Positions 1 to 5,363 are shown, counted from the first letter of the stretch. The stretch is 5,365 nucleotides of DNA from Gammaproteobacteria bacterium (GCA_030599435.1 JAUVNZ010000125.1:1-5365), one strand, 5' to 3'. Notes: generated by a model not told the origin, from the letters alone. A program made the numbers and translations.

Positions 1-2
1 AA

Positions 3-56
3 GGACGGTTTGTACCCCGTAAGCCACAGTTGGACAAATTAGCCAGAGAGTTTTAG
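3..56 (+). CDS. Possible C-terminal tail of an upstream gene, cut by the window edge
   Basis: An open frame enters from the left edge and ends at a TAG stop, giving the tail GRFVPRKPQLDKLAREF. The basic and hydrophobic residue mix resembles a real protein end, and the other two plus-strand frames close earlier. Only 17 residues are visible, so no family can be assigned. It lies just left of tRNA-derived scars, where an integrase or other element gene could be expected, but nothing in these residues shows that. It could equally be a chance open frame. Confidence 0.3.
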   Translation, partial: GRFVPRKPQLDKLAREF

Positions 57-148
57 ATCATCGTTAACCCAAAAAAAAGTGATATGACAAAGAAATACAG
101 TGCAGAAAAAAATGTATGAGACATTCGTCGAGCAACACGGCGCCATTA

Positions 149-173
149 ATCTTCGACCCGCCGACTTATAGTC
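149..173 (-). repeat. Decayed copy of a tRNA-Met(CAT) anticodon-arm core
   Basis: Read on the minus strand, this 25-bp stretch aligns with the anticodon arm and variable loop of a tRNA-Met(CAT), the same region that is intact at 226-270. It has one missing base, which breaks the CAT anticodon, one extra base and about two substitutions. It includes the GACT bases at the 5' side of the anticodon stem. No T arm or acceptor end follows, so it cannot be a functional tRNA. The likely reading is an old, mutated attachment-site remnant. Chance similarity is less likely but not excluded. Confidence 0.45.
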
Positions 174-225
174 AATGGGTCCACGCATAAAAATTCCGTA
201 AGCTGATGAATCTAAAGGAAATAAA

Positions 226-270
226 TGGTGGACCTGGAAGGACTTGAACCTTCGACCTGCCGATTATGAG
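226..270 (-). pseudogene. 3' half of a tRNA-Met(CAT) gene, probable attachment-site scar
   Basis: Read on the minus strand, this holds the full 3' half of a tRNA. The anticodon loop CTCATAA has anticodon CAT (266-268), followed by the 3' anticodon-stem strand (259-263), the variable loop, a perfect T arm (GAAGG, loop TTCAAGT, CCTTC; 237-253), the acceptor 3' strand CAGGTCC, discriminator A and an encoded CCA (226-228). The 5' half is wrong. Beyond 270 there is a two-base insertion next to a partly matching stem, the D arm is at best vaguely similar, and no GGACCTG strand exists to close the acceptor stem. Identity that stops at the anticodon loop is the classic footprint left by tyrosine integrases that use tRNA 3' halves as attachment sites. 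In this orientation, island DNA would lie to the right of 270 and an intact tRNA copy beyond it. Confidence 0.65.
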
Positions 271-383
271 GCCCGGCTAGCGAGACTTTGACACCACTTA
301 AACCACTCTGTGTAGACGTTTATTAATCAAGCCTGTACCTTTTCCTTGCCAGCTACTATGGTGCTGCTTGTTAACCACGAGTT

Positions 384-1706
384 TTACTGGTGGCAGGGAA
401 TGGTCAAGACTGCGTTTGTACCGCCTCCAGCTCGTGGCATTAATTGTACCTCCCAGCCATTGGCGTCAGCCAGTTGCCGGACTATTGCAAGGCCAAGTCC
501 GCTACCGCCAGTTTCACTGCCTCGAGACTTCTCAAGCCGAAAAAAGGGACGAAATACCGCCTCACTATGTTCTGTTGGAATACCTGGGCCTCTATCCATG
601 ATCTGGATGATGACTGCTTCCTTCTGGCAATCGTAAGTGACAGTGACCGGCTTGCCATTACCATAACGCAGGGCGTTTGCCAGTAGATTTGTCAGGATCC
701 TGCGTAGTGCCATGGGTTGTAGAACCTGGCGGCAGGGCTTCCCTCGCGACCATTCGATGTCTACATTATTTGTTTGAACTTTCTTTATTATATCTTCCAG
801 TTCCAGATCGATATCTGTTGGCATCGATTTCTCTTCTGCAAGCTCAAGGCTTATGCTTAAGGTTTCGCCGATAAGACGGTTGATCACGCCTAGATCACTA
901 CGGATGCTGTCCATCAGTTCCCGGTCTCCGCCTTCATTTGGTAGCATTGACAGGGCCAACTGTATCTGGGTGAGGGGTGTCCGTAGATCGTGCGCTATCC
1001 CGGCTAACAAAGTTGTTCGGTTGGCCAGTAATTCCTTCACTTGAATGTTCATGCGATTAAACCCCCTGGCAAGAACTACCAGCTCTTCCGGCCCCTCCTC
1101 CTGAACGGGGTCCGGCCAGCGGCCTTTTCCAACTAGTTGTGCTGCGTGGTAAAGACGATCTATGGGAATGGTTAAGCGTCGCGTCAGTATGACTGCGGTG
1201 ATAAATGTTAGATAAACCCCGGTGATCAGGAGAACAAAGAACGCTAACGATGGTTGGACGCCTATACGGGAGCGTGAAAACCCAAAGCGTAGTATTCCGT
1301 CTGTTATGGGGATATCGACCCAGAACCATTGAGTACCGTCGACGTCCTGATTTGTCTTGATGAGGATCTCTTTCCCTACCTGTTTCTTCAGCGATATTTC
1401 CAGAAAATAAAGATATGGCAGCATACTTGTTGAATCAGGCATATACACATCTGTACCAGTTAACACCAGGTCGTGTTTTTTCAGCATTTTTTCAACAAAT
1501 TCTTCATGCGCTGCAACGGGCAGGCTGTCCCATCTTTCAGCGGCATGGGCAATTATGCTGGCCAGGTCATCAGTGGCGCGTTGTCCAAGTGGAACCACCA
1601 TAAAGTAGGCCAGTGTTAATAGTGTAATCAGCATAAATACAACTGATACGATGCCGATGGTGGAGAGAATTTGCCATAAAAAACTCTGAGATTTTAAAAG
1701 AGGCAT
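384..1706 (-). CDS. envZ: EnvZ-like sensor histidine kinase
   Basis: A 440-residue inner-membrane sensor kinase that should autophosphorylate and pass phosphate to the response regulator encoded just upstream. The first membrane helix is about residues 12-37, a periplasmic sensor region spans about 38-152, and the second helix is about 153-175. A HAMP linker with P181 covers about 176-228. The H box reads GIAHDLRTPLTQIQLALS with phospho-acceptor H239, essentially as in EnvZ (H243 there). The ATPase domain shows the N box around N340/N344, the G1 box DRGPGIP (371-377), an F box FRPFFRLEKSRG and the G2 box GGSGLGLAIV. Length is close to the roughly 450 residues of EnvZ. The start lies 11 bases past the regulator's stop and has no good Shine-Dalgarno sequence, which suggests translational coupling. 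The poorly conserved periplasmic part means the stimulus may differ from osmolarity, so the symbol marks type rather than proven orthology. Confidence 0.9.
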   Translation of the reverse strand: MPLLKSQSFLWQILSTIGIVSVVFMLITLLTLAYFMVVPLGQRATDDLASIIAHAAERWDSLPVAAHEEFVEKMLKKHDLVLTGTDVYMPDSTSMLPYLYFLEISLKKQVGKEILIKTNQDVDGTQWFWVDIPITDGILRFGFSRSRIGVQPSLAFFVLLITGVYLTFITAVILTRRLTIPIDRLYHAAQLVGKGRWPDPVQEEGPEELVVLARGFNRMNIQVKELLANRTTLLAGIAHDLRTPLTQIQLALSMLPNEGGDRELMDSIRSDLGVINRLIGETLSISLELAEEKSMPTDIDLELEDIIKKVQTNNVDIEWSRGKPCRQVLQPMALRRILTNLLANALRYGNGKPVTVTYDCQKEAVIIQIMDRGPGIPTEHSEAVFRPFFRLEKSRGSETGGSGLGLAIVRQLADANGWEVQLMPRAGGGTNAVLTIPCHQ

Positions 1707-1717
1707 GATGCGTTTGG

Positions 1718-2431
1718 CTAATCTTCAGTTGAAAATAAATAGCCGGCGCCCCAGATTGTGCGTAAGTAAATGGGCTCGGATGGGTTCGCTTCAATTTTTT
1801 TACGTAAACGACCGACACAGATGTCGATGCTGCGATCAAAAGGGGTGCGGTCGTAACCTTTTGTTATTTCCAATAGTGTATCGCGGTTAAGTACCCGGTT
1901 GGCATGCTCCAGGAAAACACGCAAAAGAGTGAACTCACCTGTGGTAAGAGGAATGTCCTGATGATCTCTGCTGAGCTGGTGTTTTTCCACATCCAGACTA
2001 AATGGACCAAATGTAAGGATACGGCCGGTTGCGGTGGAAGAAACGGGTTGGCTGTCCTGTGCAGATCGACGTAGTACAGAGCGAATTCTGGCCAGGAGCT
2101 CTCTTGGATTGAATGGTTTGACGAGGTAATCATCAGCGCCCATTTCGAGACCAACTATTCGATCAAGTTCCTCACTCCGTGCAGAGAGTATGATGATGGG
2201 CATATTGCTCTGATGGTTTAAGCGACGCCCGATTGAAAGACCATCCTCGCCGGGGAGCATAAGATCGAGAATAACAAGATCGACCTCGTGATTGGCAAGG
2301 TATCGATCCATGGCCGTACCATCTTCTACCGCTTCAACGATAAAGCCTTCCTGTGAAAGGTATTTCTTCAGCAGCTGTCTGATCTTAGGCTCATCATCAA
2401 CCACCAGCAGCCTTTGTCGTTGGGTACTCAT
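1718..2431 (-). CDS. ompR: OmpR-like two-component response regulator
   Basis: A 237-residue cytoplasmic response regulator of the OmpR/PhoB class and partner of the kinase gene that follows. The receiver domain (about 6-120) has the acidic pair D12/D13, phospho-acceptor D56 in DLVILDLMLPGEDG, switch residue S83 and the invariant K105 in KPFNPRELLARI. A linker runs about 121-137. The winged-helix DNA-binding domain (about 138-235) has the family hallmark LTTGEFTLL, the recognition helix region RSIDICVGRLRKKIE and the closing wing IWGAGYLF. Length matches OmpR (239). The ATG is preceded by AGCAGG at a usable distance. The promoter region overlaps an OmpR-box-like repeat, so self-control is likely. 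Lysine-arginine content and the recognition helix resemble OmpR more than PhoB. Confidence 0.9.
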   Translation of the reverse strand: MSTQRQRLLVVDDEPKIRQLLKKYLSQEGFIVEAVEDGTAMDRYLANHEVDLVILDLMLPGEDGLSIGRRLNHQSNMPIIILSARSEELDRIVGLEMGADDYLVKPFNPRELLARIRSVLRRSAQDSQPVSSTATGRILTFGPFSLDVEKHQLSRDHQDIPLTTGEFTLLRVFLEHANRVLNRDTLLEITKGYDRTPFDRSIDICVGRLRKKIEANPSEPIYLRTIWGAGYLFSTED

Positions 2432-2479
2432 AGGTTTACCTGCTCATTTTGAGCCTTGATACAATTCTGAAACAATTTC

Positions 2480-2508
2480 ATTACATCTTGTTACTGTTGC
2501 GTAAACAA
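2480..2508 (-). promoter_or_regulatory. Predicted sigma70-type promoter of the ompR-envZ operon
   Basis: On the minus strand, TTGTTT (2503-2508) and TGTAAT (2480-2485) are separated by exactly 17 bases. The -10 matches the consensus at 5 of 6 positions and the -35 at 3 of 6. It reads towards the regulator start 49 bases downstream of the -10. The -10 and part of the spacer are covered by the repeat at 2481-2494, which would let the bound regulator block or tune its own transcription. Confidence 0.5.
2481..2494 (+). promoter_or_regulatory. OmpR-box-like repeat, proximal to ompR
   Basis: The sequence TTACATCTTGTTAC matches the second box at 2526-2539 in 12 of 14 positions and resembles, from memory, the OmpR sites upstream of enterobacterial ompF (TTAC and GTTACA half-site pattern). 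It overlaps the predicted -10 of the minus-strand regulator promoter. A short inverted pair TGAAA/TTTCA (2468-2480) directly adjoins it and may belong to the same binding region. Binding by this particular regulator is inferred from position and similarity. Confidence 0.5.
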
Positions 2509-2525
2509 GCTGATAAACAACTTCT

Positions 2526-2539
2526 TTACATTTTGCTAC
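2526..2539 (+). promoter_or_regulatory. OmpR-box-like repeat, proximal to the FadL-like gene
   Basis: The sequence TTACATTTTGCTAC is the second copy of the motif, 45 bases from the first in the same orientation. It sits about 12 bases upstream of the weak -35-like TTGCTT of the plus-strand gene, a normal position for an activator of the OmpR class. The surrounding TTTACATTTTGCTACACAGT resembles the ompF F1 site over a full 20-base two-half-site length. Confidence 0.5.
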
Positions 2540-2551
2540 ACAGTATCCTTG

Positions 2552-2581
2552 TTGCTTTTCGTTTTTTCAATTGTATATGCT
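2552..2581 (+). promoter_or_regulatory. Weak candidate promoter for the FadL-like gene
   Basis: TTGCTT (2552-2557) and TATGCT (2576-2581) lie 18 bases apart, each only a partial match to sigma70 elements. Weak core elements downstream of a regulator box are typical of activated promoters. Transcription would start near 2588 and leave a leader of about 70 bases before the chosen start codon. Other -10 choices in the same AT-rich stretch are possible. Confidence 0.35.
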
Positions 2582-2656
2582 GAATAAAATGACAACAACA
2601 TGATGATGGGCAATAAACATGTAATCTTCAACTTAAATAAATATTTCGGAGAAAAA

Positions 2657-3832
2657 ATGTCAATCCAATTAAAAGCAAAAGCGATATTAGCTGCCACTGC
2701 TCTTACTCTTCCCCTTGCATCTCATGCCACAAATGGCGACCAGATGTTAGGCGTGACCGCTATCCAGTGGGGCATGGGTGGGGCCACCATTGCAGCGCCG
2801 CAAGATTCGGCGACCATCTTTGTTAATCCGGCTGGCATAGCGGAGCTGGGTATGGAAGAGGTGAGGTTTGATATAAGCCCGGGTTTCATGAATCCGCCGC
2901 GAGAAGTCAATGGGAACACGAGTGATTCAAATTTGTTCTTTTTACCTTCAGGTTCTGTGGCTTTCAAAGTGAGTGACAAACTCTTTCTTGGTTTAGGCAT
3001 GGCCGCACAGTCAGGTTTTGGTGTGAATTTTTCAGATGTGGTGCCGGATAACTCAATGATACCTCCCACCCAAGGTTACCAGCAGGTTGTGACCACCAAG
3101 GGGTTTTTCAAGTTATCTCCCAGCCTTGCTTATAAGGTCAGTGACAAACTGTCACTGGGCGCATCGCTTAATATCGGTTATCAGAGCCTTGCTATGAGCA
3201 CTCCACAGTTTATTCTTCCCCAGAATCAGCAATTTGGCTTCGGGGTAACGCTGGGTGGCATCTATCACATCAATGATGCATTTCAGTTGGGTGTGTCTTG
3301 GGTCAGTAAAACAAACATGAGTGATCATGAGTTCAATACTCCAAACGGTAAAGTCACCATGGATATGGATGTTGCACAACAGCTGGGTATGGGCCTGGCA
3401 TACAAGTCGTCTGGATGGCTGGTAGAGGCGGACATCAAATGGATCAATTTCAGTGACACCATGGATTCTGTTGATATGGTTACACCAGGTGGAACCAATG
3501 CGCTTACATTTGGCTGGGATGACCAGATAGTCTATTCGCTGGGTGTGCAGAAACAGGTCGGAGAGAAGACGAAGCTACGTGCTGGCGTGAACTATGGTGC
3601 ATCACCTATCGAAGAAGAGGACGTAGATTTTAATCTTGGTTCTGTTGCCATCCCTGAATGGCATTTATCTCTGGGCGCTACACGCCAGCTTAGTAAAAGA
3701 GTTTCAGGCTCAGTGTCCTACACGCATGCTTTTGAAAACGAGCTTACCTCTAATAACACTACACCAGCTGGAACCAACACGATAAAAATATCGCAGAATG
3801 TTCTGTATTTGCAGGTTGCATATCAATATTAA
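2657..3832 (+). CDS. FadL/TodX-family outer-membrane channel for hydrophobic compounds
   Basis: A 391-residue outer-membrane beta-barrel of the OMPP1/FadL/TodX family, which carries long-chain fatty acids, hydrocarbons or aromatic compounds across the outer membrane. Residues 1-24 form a signal peptide ending SHA, so the mature protein starts TNGD, the usual FadL-family N-terminus. The family's plug region follows, with WGMGGATIAAPQDSAT and the NPAG motif at 57-60. The rest alternates in beta-strand fashion and ends LYLQVAYQY, an aromatic C-terminal signal for barrel assembly. It is shorter than E. coli FadL (about 420 mature residues). The start at 2657 is chosen because GGAG lies five bases upstream and the signal peptide begins there. 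An ATG at 2600 would add 19 unlikely residues. The gene is divergent from ompR-envZ and has a regulator-box-like repeat upstream. The substrate cannot be told. Confidence 0.88.
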   Translation: MSIQLKAKAILAATALTLPLASHATNGDQMLGVTAIQWGMGGATIAAPQDSATIFVNPAGIAELGMEEVRFDISPGFMNPPREVNGNTSDSNLFFLPSGSVAFKVSDKLFLGLGMAAQSGFGVNFSDVVPDNSMIPPTQGYQQVVTTKGFFKLSPSLAYKVSDKLSLGASLNIGYQSLAMSTPQFILPQNQQFGFGVTLGGIYHINDAFQLGVSWVSKTNMSDHEFNTPNGKVTMDMDVAQQLGMGLAYKSSGWLVEADIKWINFSDTMDSVDMVTPGGTNALTFGWDDQIVYSLGVQKQVGEKTKLRAGVNYGASPIEEEDVDFNLGSVAIPEWHLSLGATRQLSKRVSGSVSYTHAFENELTSNNTTPAGTNTIKISQNVLYLQVAYQY

Positions 3833-3859
3833 TTAAATCTATAAAGTACGGAGTTAAAA

Positions 3860-4063
3860 ATGACTGTTGATAAATATGTACGGCTATTTGCCGGTTTGAT
3901 GATCCTGTTGAGCATTGTGCTTACCCACTATGTACATCCGTACTGGGTAGGGCTTACGATTTTTGTCGGTGCAAACCTGGCACAGAGCGGCCTGACTAAC
4001 ATTTGCCCACTCGCTACTATTCTAAAAAAACTGGGCGTGCCTGAAGGCACTTCATGTAGCTAA
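3860..4063 (+). CDS. YgaP-type DUF2892 two-helix inner-membrane protein
   Basis: A 67-residue protein matching the membrane domain known from the C-terminal half of YgaP (DUF2892), here alone without the rhodanese domain. The start pattern MTVDKYVRLFAGL, a first membrane helix at about 9-25, a second at about 29-47 with the GANLAQSGLTNICPL signature, and the closing ILKKLGVPEG are all family features. Cysteines are C49, in the conserved CPL position, and C66 near the end. GGAG lies six bases before the ATG, and the gene follows the FadL-like gene by 27 bases with no terminator between, so they are probably co-transcribed. In YgaP the membrane domain is fused to a sulfurtransferase. The role of stand-alone copies is not established, and a sulfur or redox link is only suggested by that fusion. 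Confidence 0.85.
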   Translation: MTVDKYVRLFAGLMILLSIVLTHYVHPYWVGLTIFVGANLAQSGLTNICPLATILKKLGVPEGTSCS

Positions 4064-4072
4064 AACATTTAT

Positions 4073-4117
4073 GCCAGTGTTATTACCCCGGTATATTTAT
4101 GTGCCGGGGTAACTGGC
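4073..4117 (+). terminator. Strong intercistronic hairpin, possible attenuator or partial terminator
   Basis: A perfect 9-bp stem, TTACCCCGG (4083-4091) with CCGGGGTAA (4104-4112), encloses a 12-base loop. An outer GCCAGT (4073-4078) can pair with the ACTGGC at 4112-4117 across a short bulge. No T-run follows on either strand (only AATAAAATAATTT), so it is not a standard intrinsic terminator. It more likely lowers read-through or protects the 3' end of the FadL/DUF2892 message before the cytochrome gene. Confidence 0.55.
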
Positions 4118-4144
4118 CAATAAAATAATTTAAGAGATAAAGTA

Positions 4145-4609
4145 ATGAATAAAAAATGTACAGTAACCATAGTCTTCCTGCTGCTTGTTATAGTTGGAGG
4201 CATTTATAAATTTATATTCCAGGGCAGTGTTTCAGAAAGTACTGATGGACGTGTAGCGATACACCTGGATGCTGGAGAAACGGACCTGGTATTGATGGAA
4301 ATGAGAATGTTCCTAGAAGCTGTTCAGCAGATAGTCAAAGGCGCTAATAAAAATGACATGAAACTTGTTGCTGAAGCTGCGCGAAGAGTTGGTAAAGCCG
4401 CCCAGGAGGCAGTGCCAGGAACATTAATGGGAAAACTTCCAATTGAATTTAAAAAATTGGGCTTTGACACACATACTAAATTTGATCAGCTGGCAATGGA
4501 TGCTGAAGATTTAGAAGATAGCAGTCATGCATTAGAGCAGCTATCGACCTTAATGCAAAACTGTGTTGGTTGTCATGCCGGATACCGACTTGATATTTCA
4601 ATGAAGTAA
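4145..4609 (+). CDS. Membrane-anchored cytochrome c'/c556-like haem protein
   Basis: A 154-residue protein with an N-terminal membrane helix (about 7-25, uncleaved anchor or signal) and a periplasmic domain predicted as a four-helix bundle. The haem-binding motif CVGCH (140-144) is at the far C-terminus and is followed by AGYRL, as in cytochrome c' and c556 proteins. Further family-like marks are the helix with M51, M53 and M55, possible distal ligand positions, the segment ARRVGKAAQ, and KLPIEFKKLGFDTHTKFDQLA. Haem would be attached in the periplasm by the c-type maturation system. Such proteins carry electrons or bind small gas ligands, and the exact role is unclear here. The gene lies 81 bases after the DUF2892 gene and behind the hairpin. 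Its Shine-Dalgarno is weak (GAG at 4134-4136). C5 in the anchor is an oddity. Confidence 0.85.
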   Translation: MNKKCTVTIVFLLLVIVGGIYKFIFQGSVSESTDGRVAIHLDAGETDLVLMEMRMFLEAVQQIVKGANKNDMKLVAEAARRVGKAAQEAVPGTLMGKLPIEFKKLGFDTHTKFDQLAMDAEDLEDSSHALEQLSTLMQNCVGCHAGYRLDISMK

Positions 4610-4619
4610 TTAGACCTAA

Positions 4620-4739
4620 AAGTACTCCGTTGAGTGGTGGATTGCCAATAGCCAGGTGTTGCAGTCTGCCACTTTATCGGATTTTGCTGAAATCAATGCG
4701 CCAGTTGAAATCGTCGACGGTATCGGTCGTTTTTTATAA
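4620..4739 (+). pseudogene. Possible remnant of a protein-coding gene (3' end)
   Basis: Between stops, one frame reads about 39 residues ending SDFAEINAPVEIVDGIGRFL and TAA (4737-4739). The residue mix (balanced acidic, aliphatic and small residues) looks more like real protein than the surrounding AT-rich spacer, but there is no ATG start, no ribosome binding site and no match I recognise. It may be the surviving tail of a deleted gene or chance. Its end overlaps the hairpin and T-run at 4715-4735. Confidence 0.25.
4715..4735 (+). terminator. Weak candidate intrinsic terminator after the cytochrome gene
   Basis: CGAC (4715-4718) pairs with GTCG (4726-4729) around a small loop, with one more possible G-C pair across a bulge, and six T residues follow at once (4730-4735). 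The stem is short, so termination would be partial at best. Confidence 0.3.
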
Positions 4740-4740
4740 T
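4735..4740 (+). promoter_or_regulatory. Perfect -10 element before the small Cys4 gene
   Basis: TATAAT fits the sigma70 -10 consensus exactly and lies 17 bases before the ATG at 4758. No good -35 is seen at the right spacing (TTGAAA at 4705-4710 is 24 bases away, too far). If used, the leader would be only about ten bases and without a Shine-Dalgarno sequence. Confidence 0.3.
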
Positions 4741-4757
4741 TACACATTCAAGTAAGT

Positions 4758-4925
4758 ATGAAAATAAATATAAAATACTCAAAAGTAAAAGAAAAGATTT
4801 GTGACACTTGCGGGTTACGGAAATCTTGTGGCGAGCTGCCTGGTTTTTGCATACTTCTACACTATGTTCCGGTCGCTTTAGTTGTTGTCATGTTGTCCTA
4901 TTTTCTAATAACCATGAATTTGTAA
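4758..4925 (+). CDS. 55-residue Cys4 single-pass membrane protein, function unknown
   Basis: A small open frame of 55 residues with a clear two-part design. Residues 1-14 are lysine-rich. Residues 15-31 hold four cysteines as CDTCGLRKSCGELPGFC (C15, C18, C24, C31), followed by H35 in LLHYVP. Residues about 36-53 form one strongly hydrophobic membrane helix (VPVALVVVMLSYFLITM). The lysine-rich N-terminus suggests the cysteine part faces the cytoplasm. The four cysteines could bind zinc or an iron-sulfur cluster, or act in disulfide exchange; none of this is shown. The start is the only in-frame ATG at the N-terminal end, with a weak ribosome binding site. It lies 148 bases after the cytochrome gene on the same strand, next to other small membrane and redox-type genes. 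Its ordered composition argues against chance. I do not recognise a named family. Confidence 0.7.
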   Translation: MKINIKYSKVKEKICDTCGLRKSCGELPGFCILLHYVPVALVVVMLSYFLITMNL

Positions 4926-5007
4926 GCAATGCAAACTATGCAATTTATAACCGTGTGCGGATTTGTTTGAAAGAAATTAATGAATGTCCGTATATGGACT
5001 CCTCCTC

Positions 5008-5168
5008 TGTTAAATTGCATCCAAAAGTGACCCGGAGTTTGCACTTACCATTGACCCTTGTTGAGTCGACTCTGTCCAATGTTATCAAACCATTAGACGG
5101 CTCTTGATGGGTCAATGACGAATGCAAATATCAGCTGTTTTTGGCTCATTTTTCAGTGCAAATTAACA
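5008..5168. mobile_element. 161-bp nested-inverted-repeat element, mini-IS or IS21-like remnant
   Basis: The outer ends are 26-bp inverted repeats (5008-5033 and 5143-5168) that match at 20 of 26 positions and start TGTTAA and end TTAACA, the TG...CA ends common in IS21-type elements. Inside lies a second inverted pair of 20 bp (5038-5057 and 5109-5128), 16 of 20 matching, with shared TTTGCA and CATTGACCC. Left outer and inner repeats also resemble each other in direct orientation (TTGCA...TGACCC, period 24 bp). Multiple repeats at each end are known for IS21-family elements. The 51-bp centre has no room for a transposase, so it is a non-autonomous element or an insertion sequence that lost its centre. 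Target duplication is not clear: only CTC (5005-5007, 5169-5171) matches on both sides. Confidence 0.6.
5063..5072. repeat. Perfect 10-bp palindrome inside the element
   Basis: GAGTCGACTC is fully self-complementary and lies six bases inside the left inner repeat of the 161-bp element. It may be a protein binding site or chance. Confidence 0.4.
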
Positions 5169-5190
5169 CTCTTCTTTTTCATTGAAGAGT
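5168..5190 (-). terminator. Hairpin between convergent genes, weak terminator candidate
   Basis: ACTCTTC (5168-5174) pairs with GAAGAGT (5184-5190) around a nine-base loop. It lies 11 bases past the stop of the minus-strand gene at 5202 and abuts the right end of the repeat element. The T-rich tract on the plus strand (5199-5210) is some way off, and on the minus strand only TTAATTT follows, so termination would be weak in either direction. Confidence 0.35.
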
Positions 5191-5201
5191 CTATGTCCTT
5201 T

Positions 5202-5363
5202 TTAATTTTTATTGATCTCTTTGATCATGTGTCTTGCGATTAAGGTCAATAAAAAAGACTCATAGATAGCAAGTATAATAAATGCTCCCATTGATACCCA
5301 TAGAGCTGCTTCAATGGAGATATACCCCATATAATAAATTAAGAAAATAAATACCAGTGTCAG
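5202..5363 (-). CDS. C-terminal part of a membrane protein, cut by the window edge
   Basis: A minus-strand frame enters from the right edge and ends at TAA (5202-5204), giving 53 visible residues. The first visible residues (LTLVFIFLIYYMGYI) and a second stretch (ALWVSMGAFIILAIYESFLLTLIA) form two hydrophobic helices, followed by the basic tail RHMIKEINKN, which likely lies in the cytoplasm. The start is outside the window and I recognise no family. It is convergent with the plus-strand genes, so it belongs to another transcription unit. Confidence 0.65.
   Translation of the reverse strand: MTLVFIFLIYYMGYISIEAALWVSMGAFIILAIYESFLLTLIARHMIKEINKN

Larger units (their letters stand above)
57..383. 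other. Non-coding stretch left of the kinase gene
   Basis: Apart from the two tRNA-derived pieces, I see no convincing gene here. It is AT-rich with A-runs near 70-78 and 105-111. The longest ATG-initiated minus-strand frame, near the left end, is about 42 residues and overlaps the decayed tRNA piece, so it is probably noise. No clear intrinsic terminator follows the kinase stop at 384 on the minus strand. The run 301-310, read on the minus strand, has a GGTT core like a tRNA D loop, but the rest of a D arm is not recognisable. Confidence 0.5.

Noticed and set aside
67..195. About 42-residue minus-strand frame with a hydrophobic, cysteine-containing tail
   Set aside because: Its hydrophobic run comes from A/T-rich tracts, its start overlaps the decayed tRNA copy and no ribosome binding site is seen.
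226..320. A complete tRNA gene on the minus strand, possibly with an unusual D arm or an intron
   Set aside because: The 5' side has no strand complementary to the acceptor 3' strand, the anticodon stem carries a two-base insertion and the D arm is not formed. Only the 3' half is supported.
2722..3069. 115-residue minus-strand frame opposite the FadL-like gene
   Set aside because: A shadow of a real coding region; the plus-strand product has a signal peptide and family motifs.
2600..3832. Longer FadL-like protein starting at ATG 2600 (410 residues)
   Set aside because: The extra 19 residues would precede the signal peptide, and the good ribosome binding site (GGAG) is placed for ATG 2657.
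4984..4999. Imperfect palindrome around GTCCGTATATGGAC
   Set aside because: Short with a central mismatch, no T-run and outside the nested-repeat element; likely chance.
4808..5107. 99-residue plus-strand frame starting at a non-ATG codon
   Set aside because: It overlaps the much better 55-residue Cys4 frame in another phase and runs into the inverted-repeat element. Composition is not protein-like.
4945..5127. 60-residue minus-strand frame
   Set aside because: It lies across the left half of the nested-repeat element, with no ribosome binding site or recognisable protein features.
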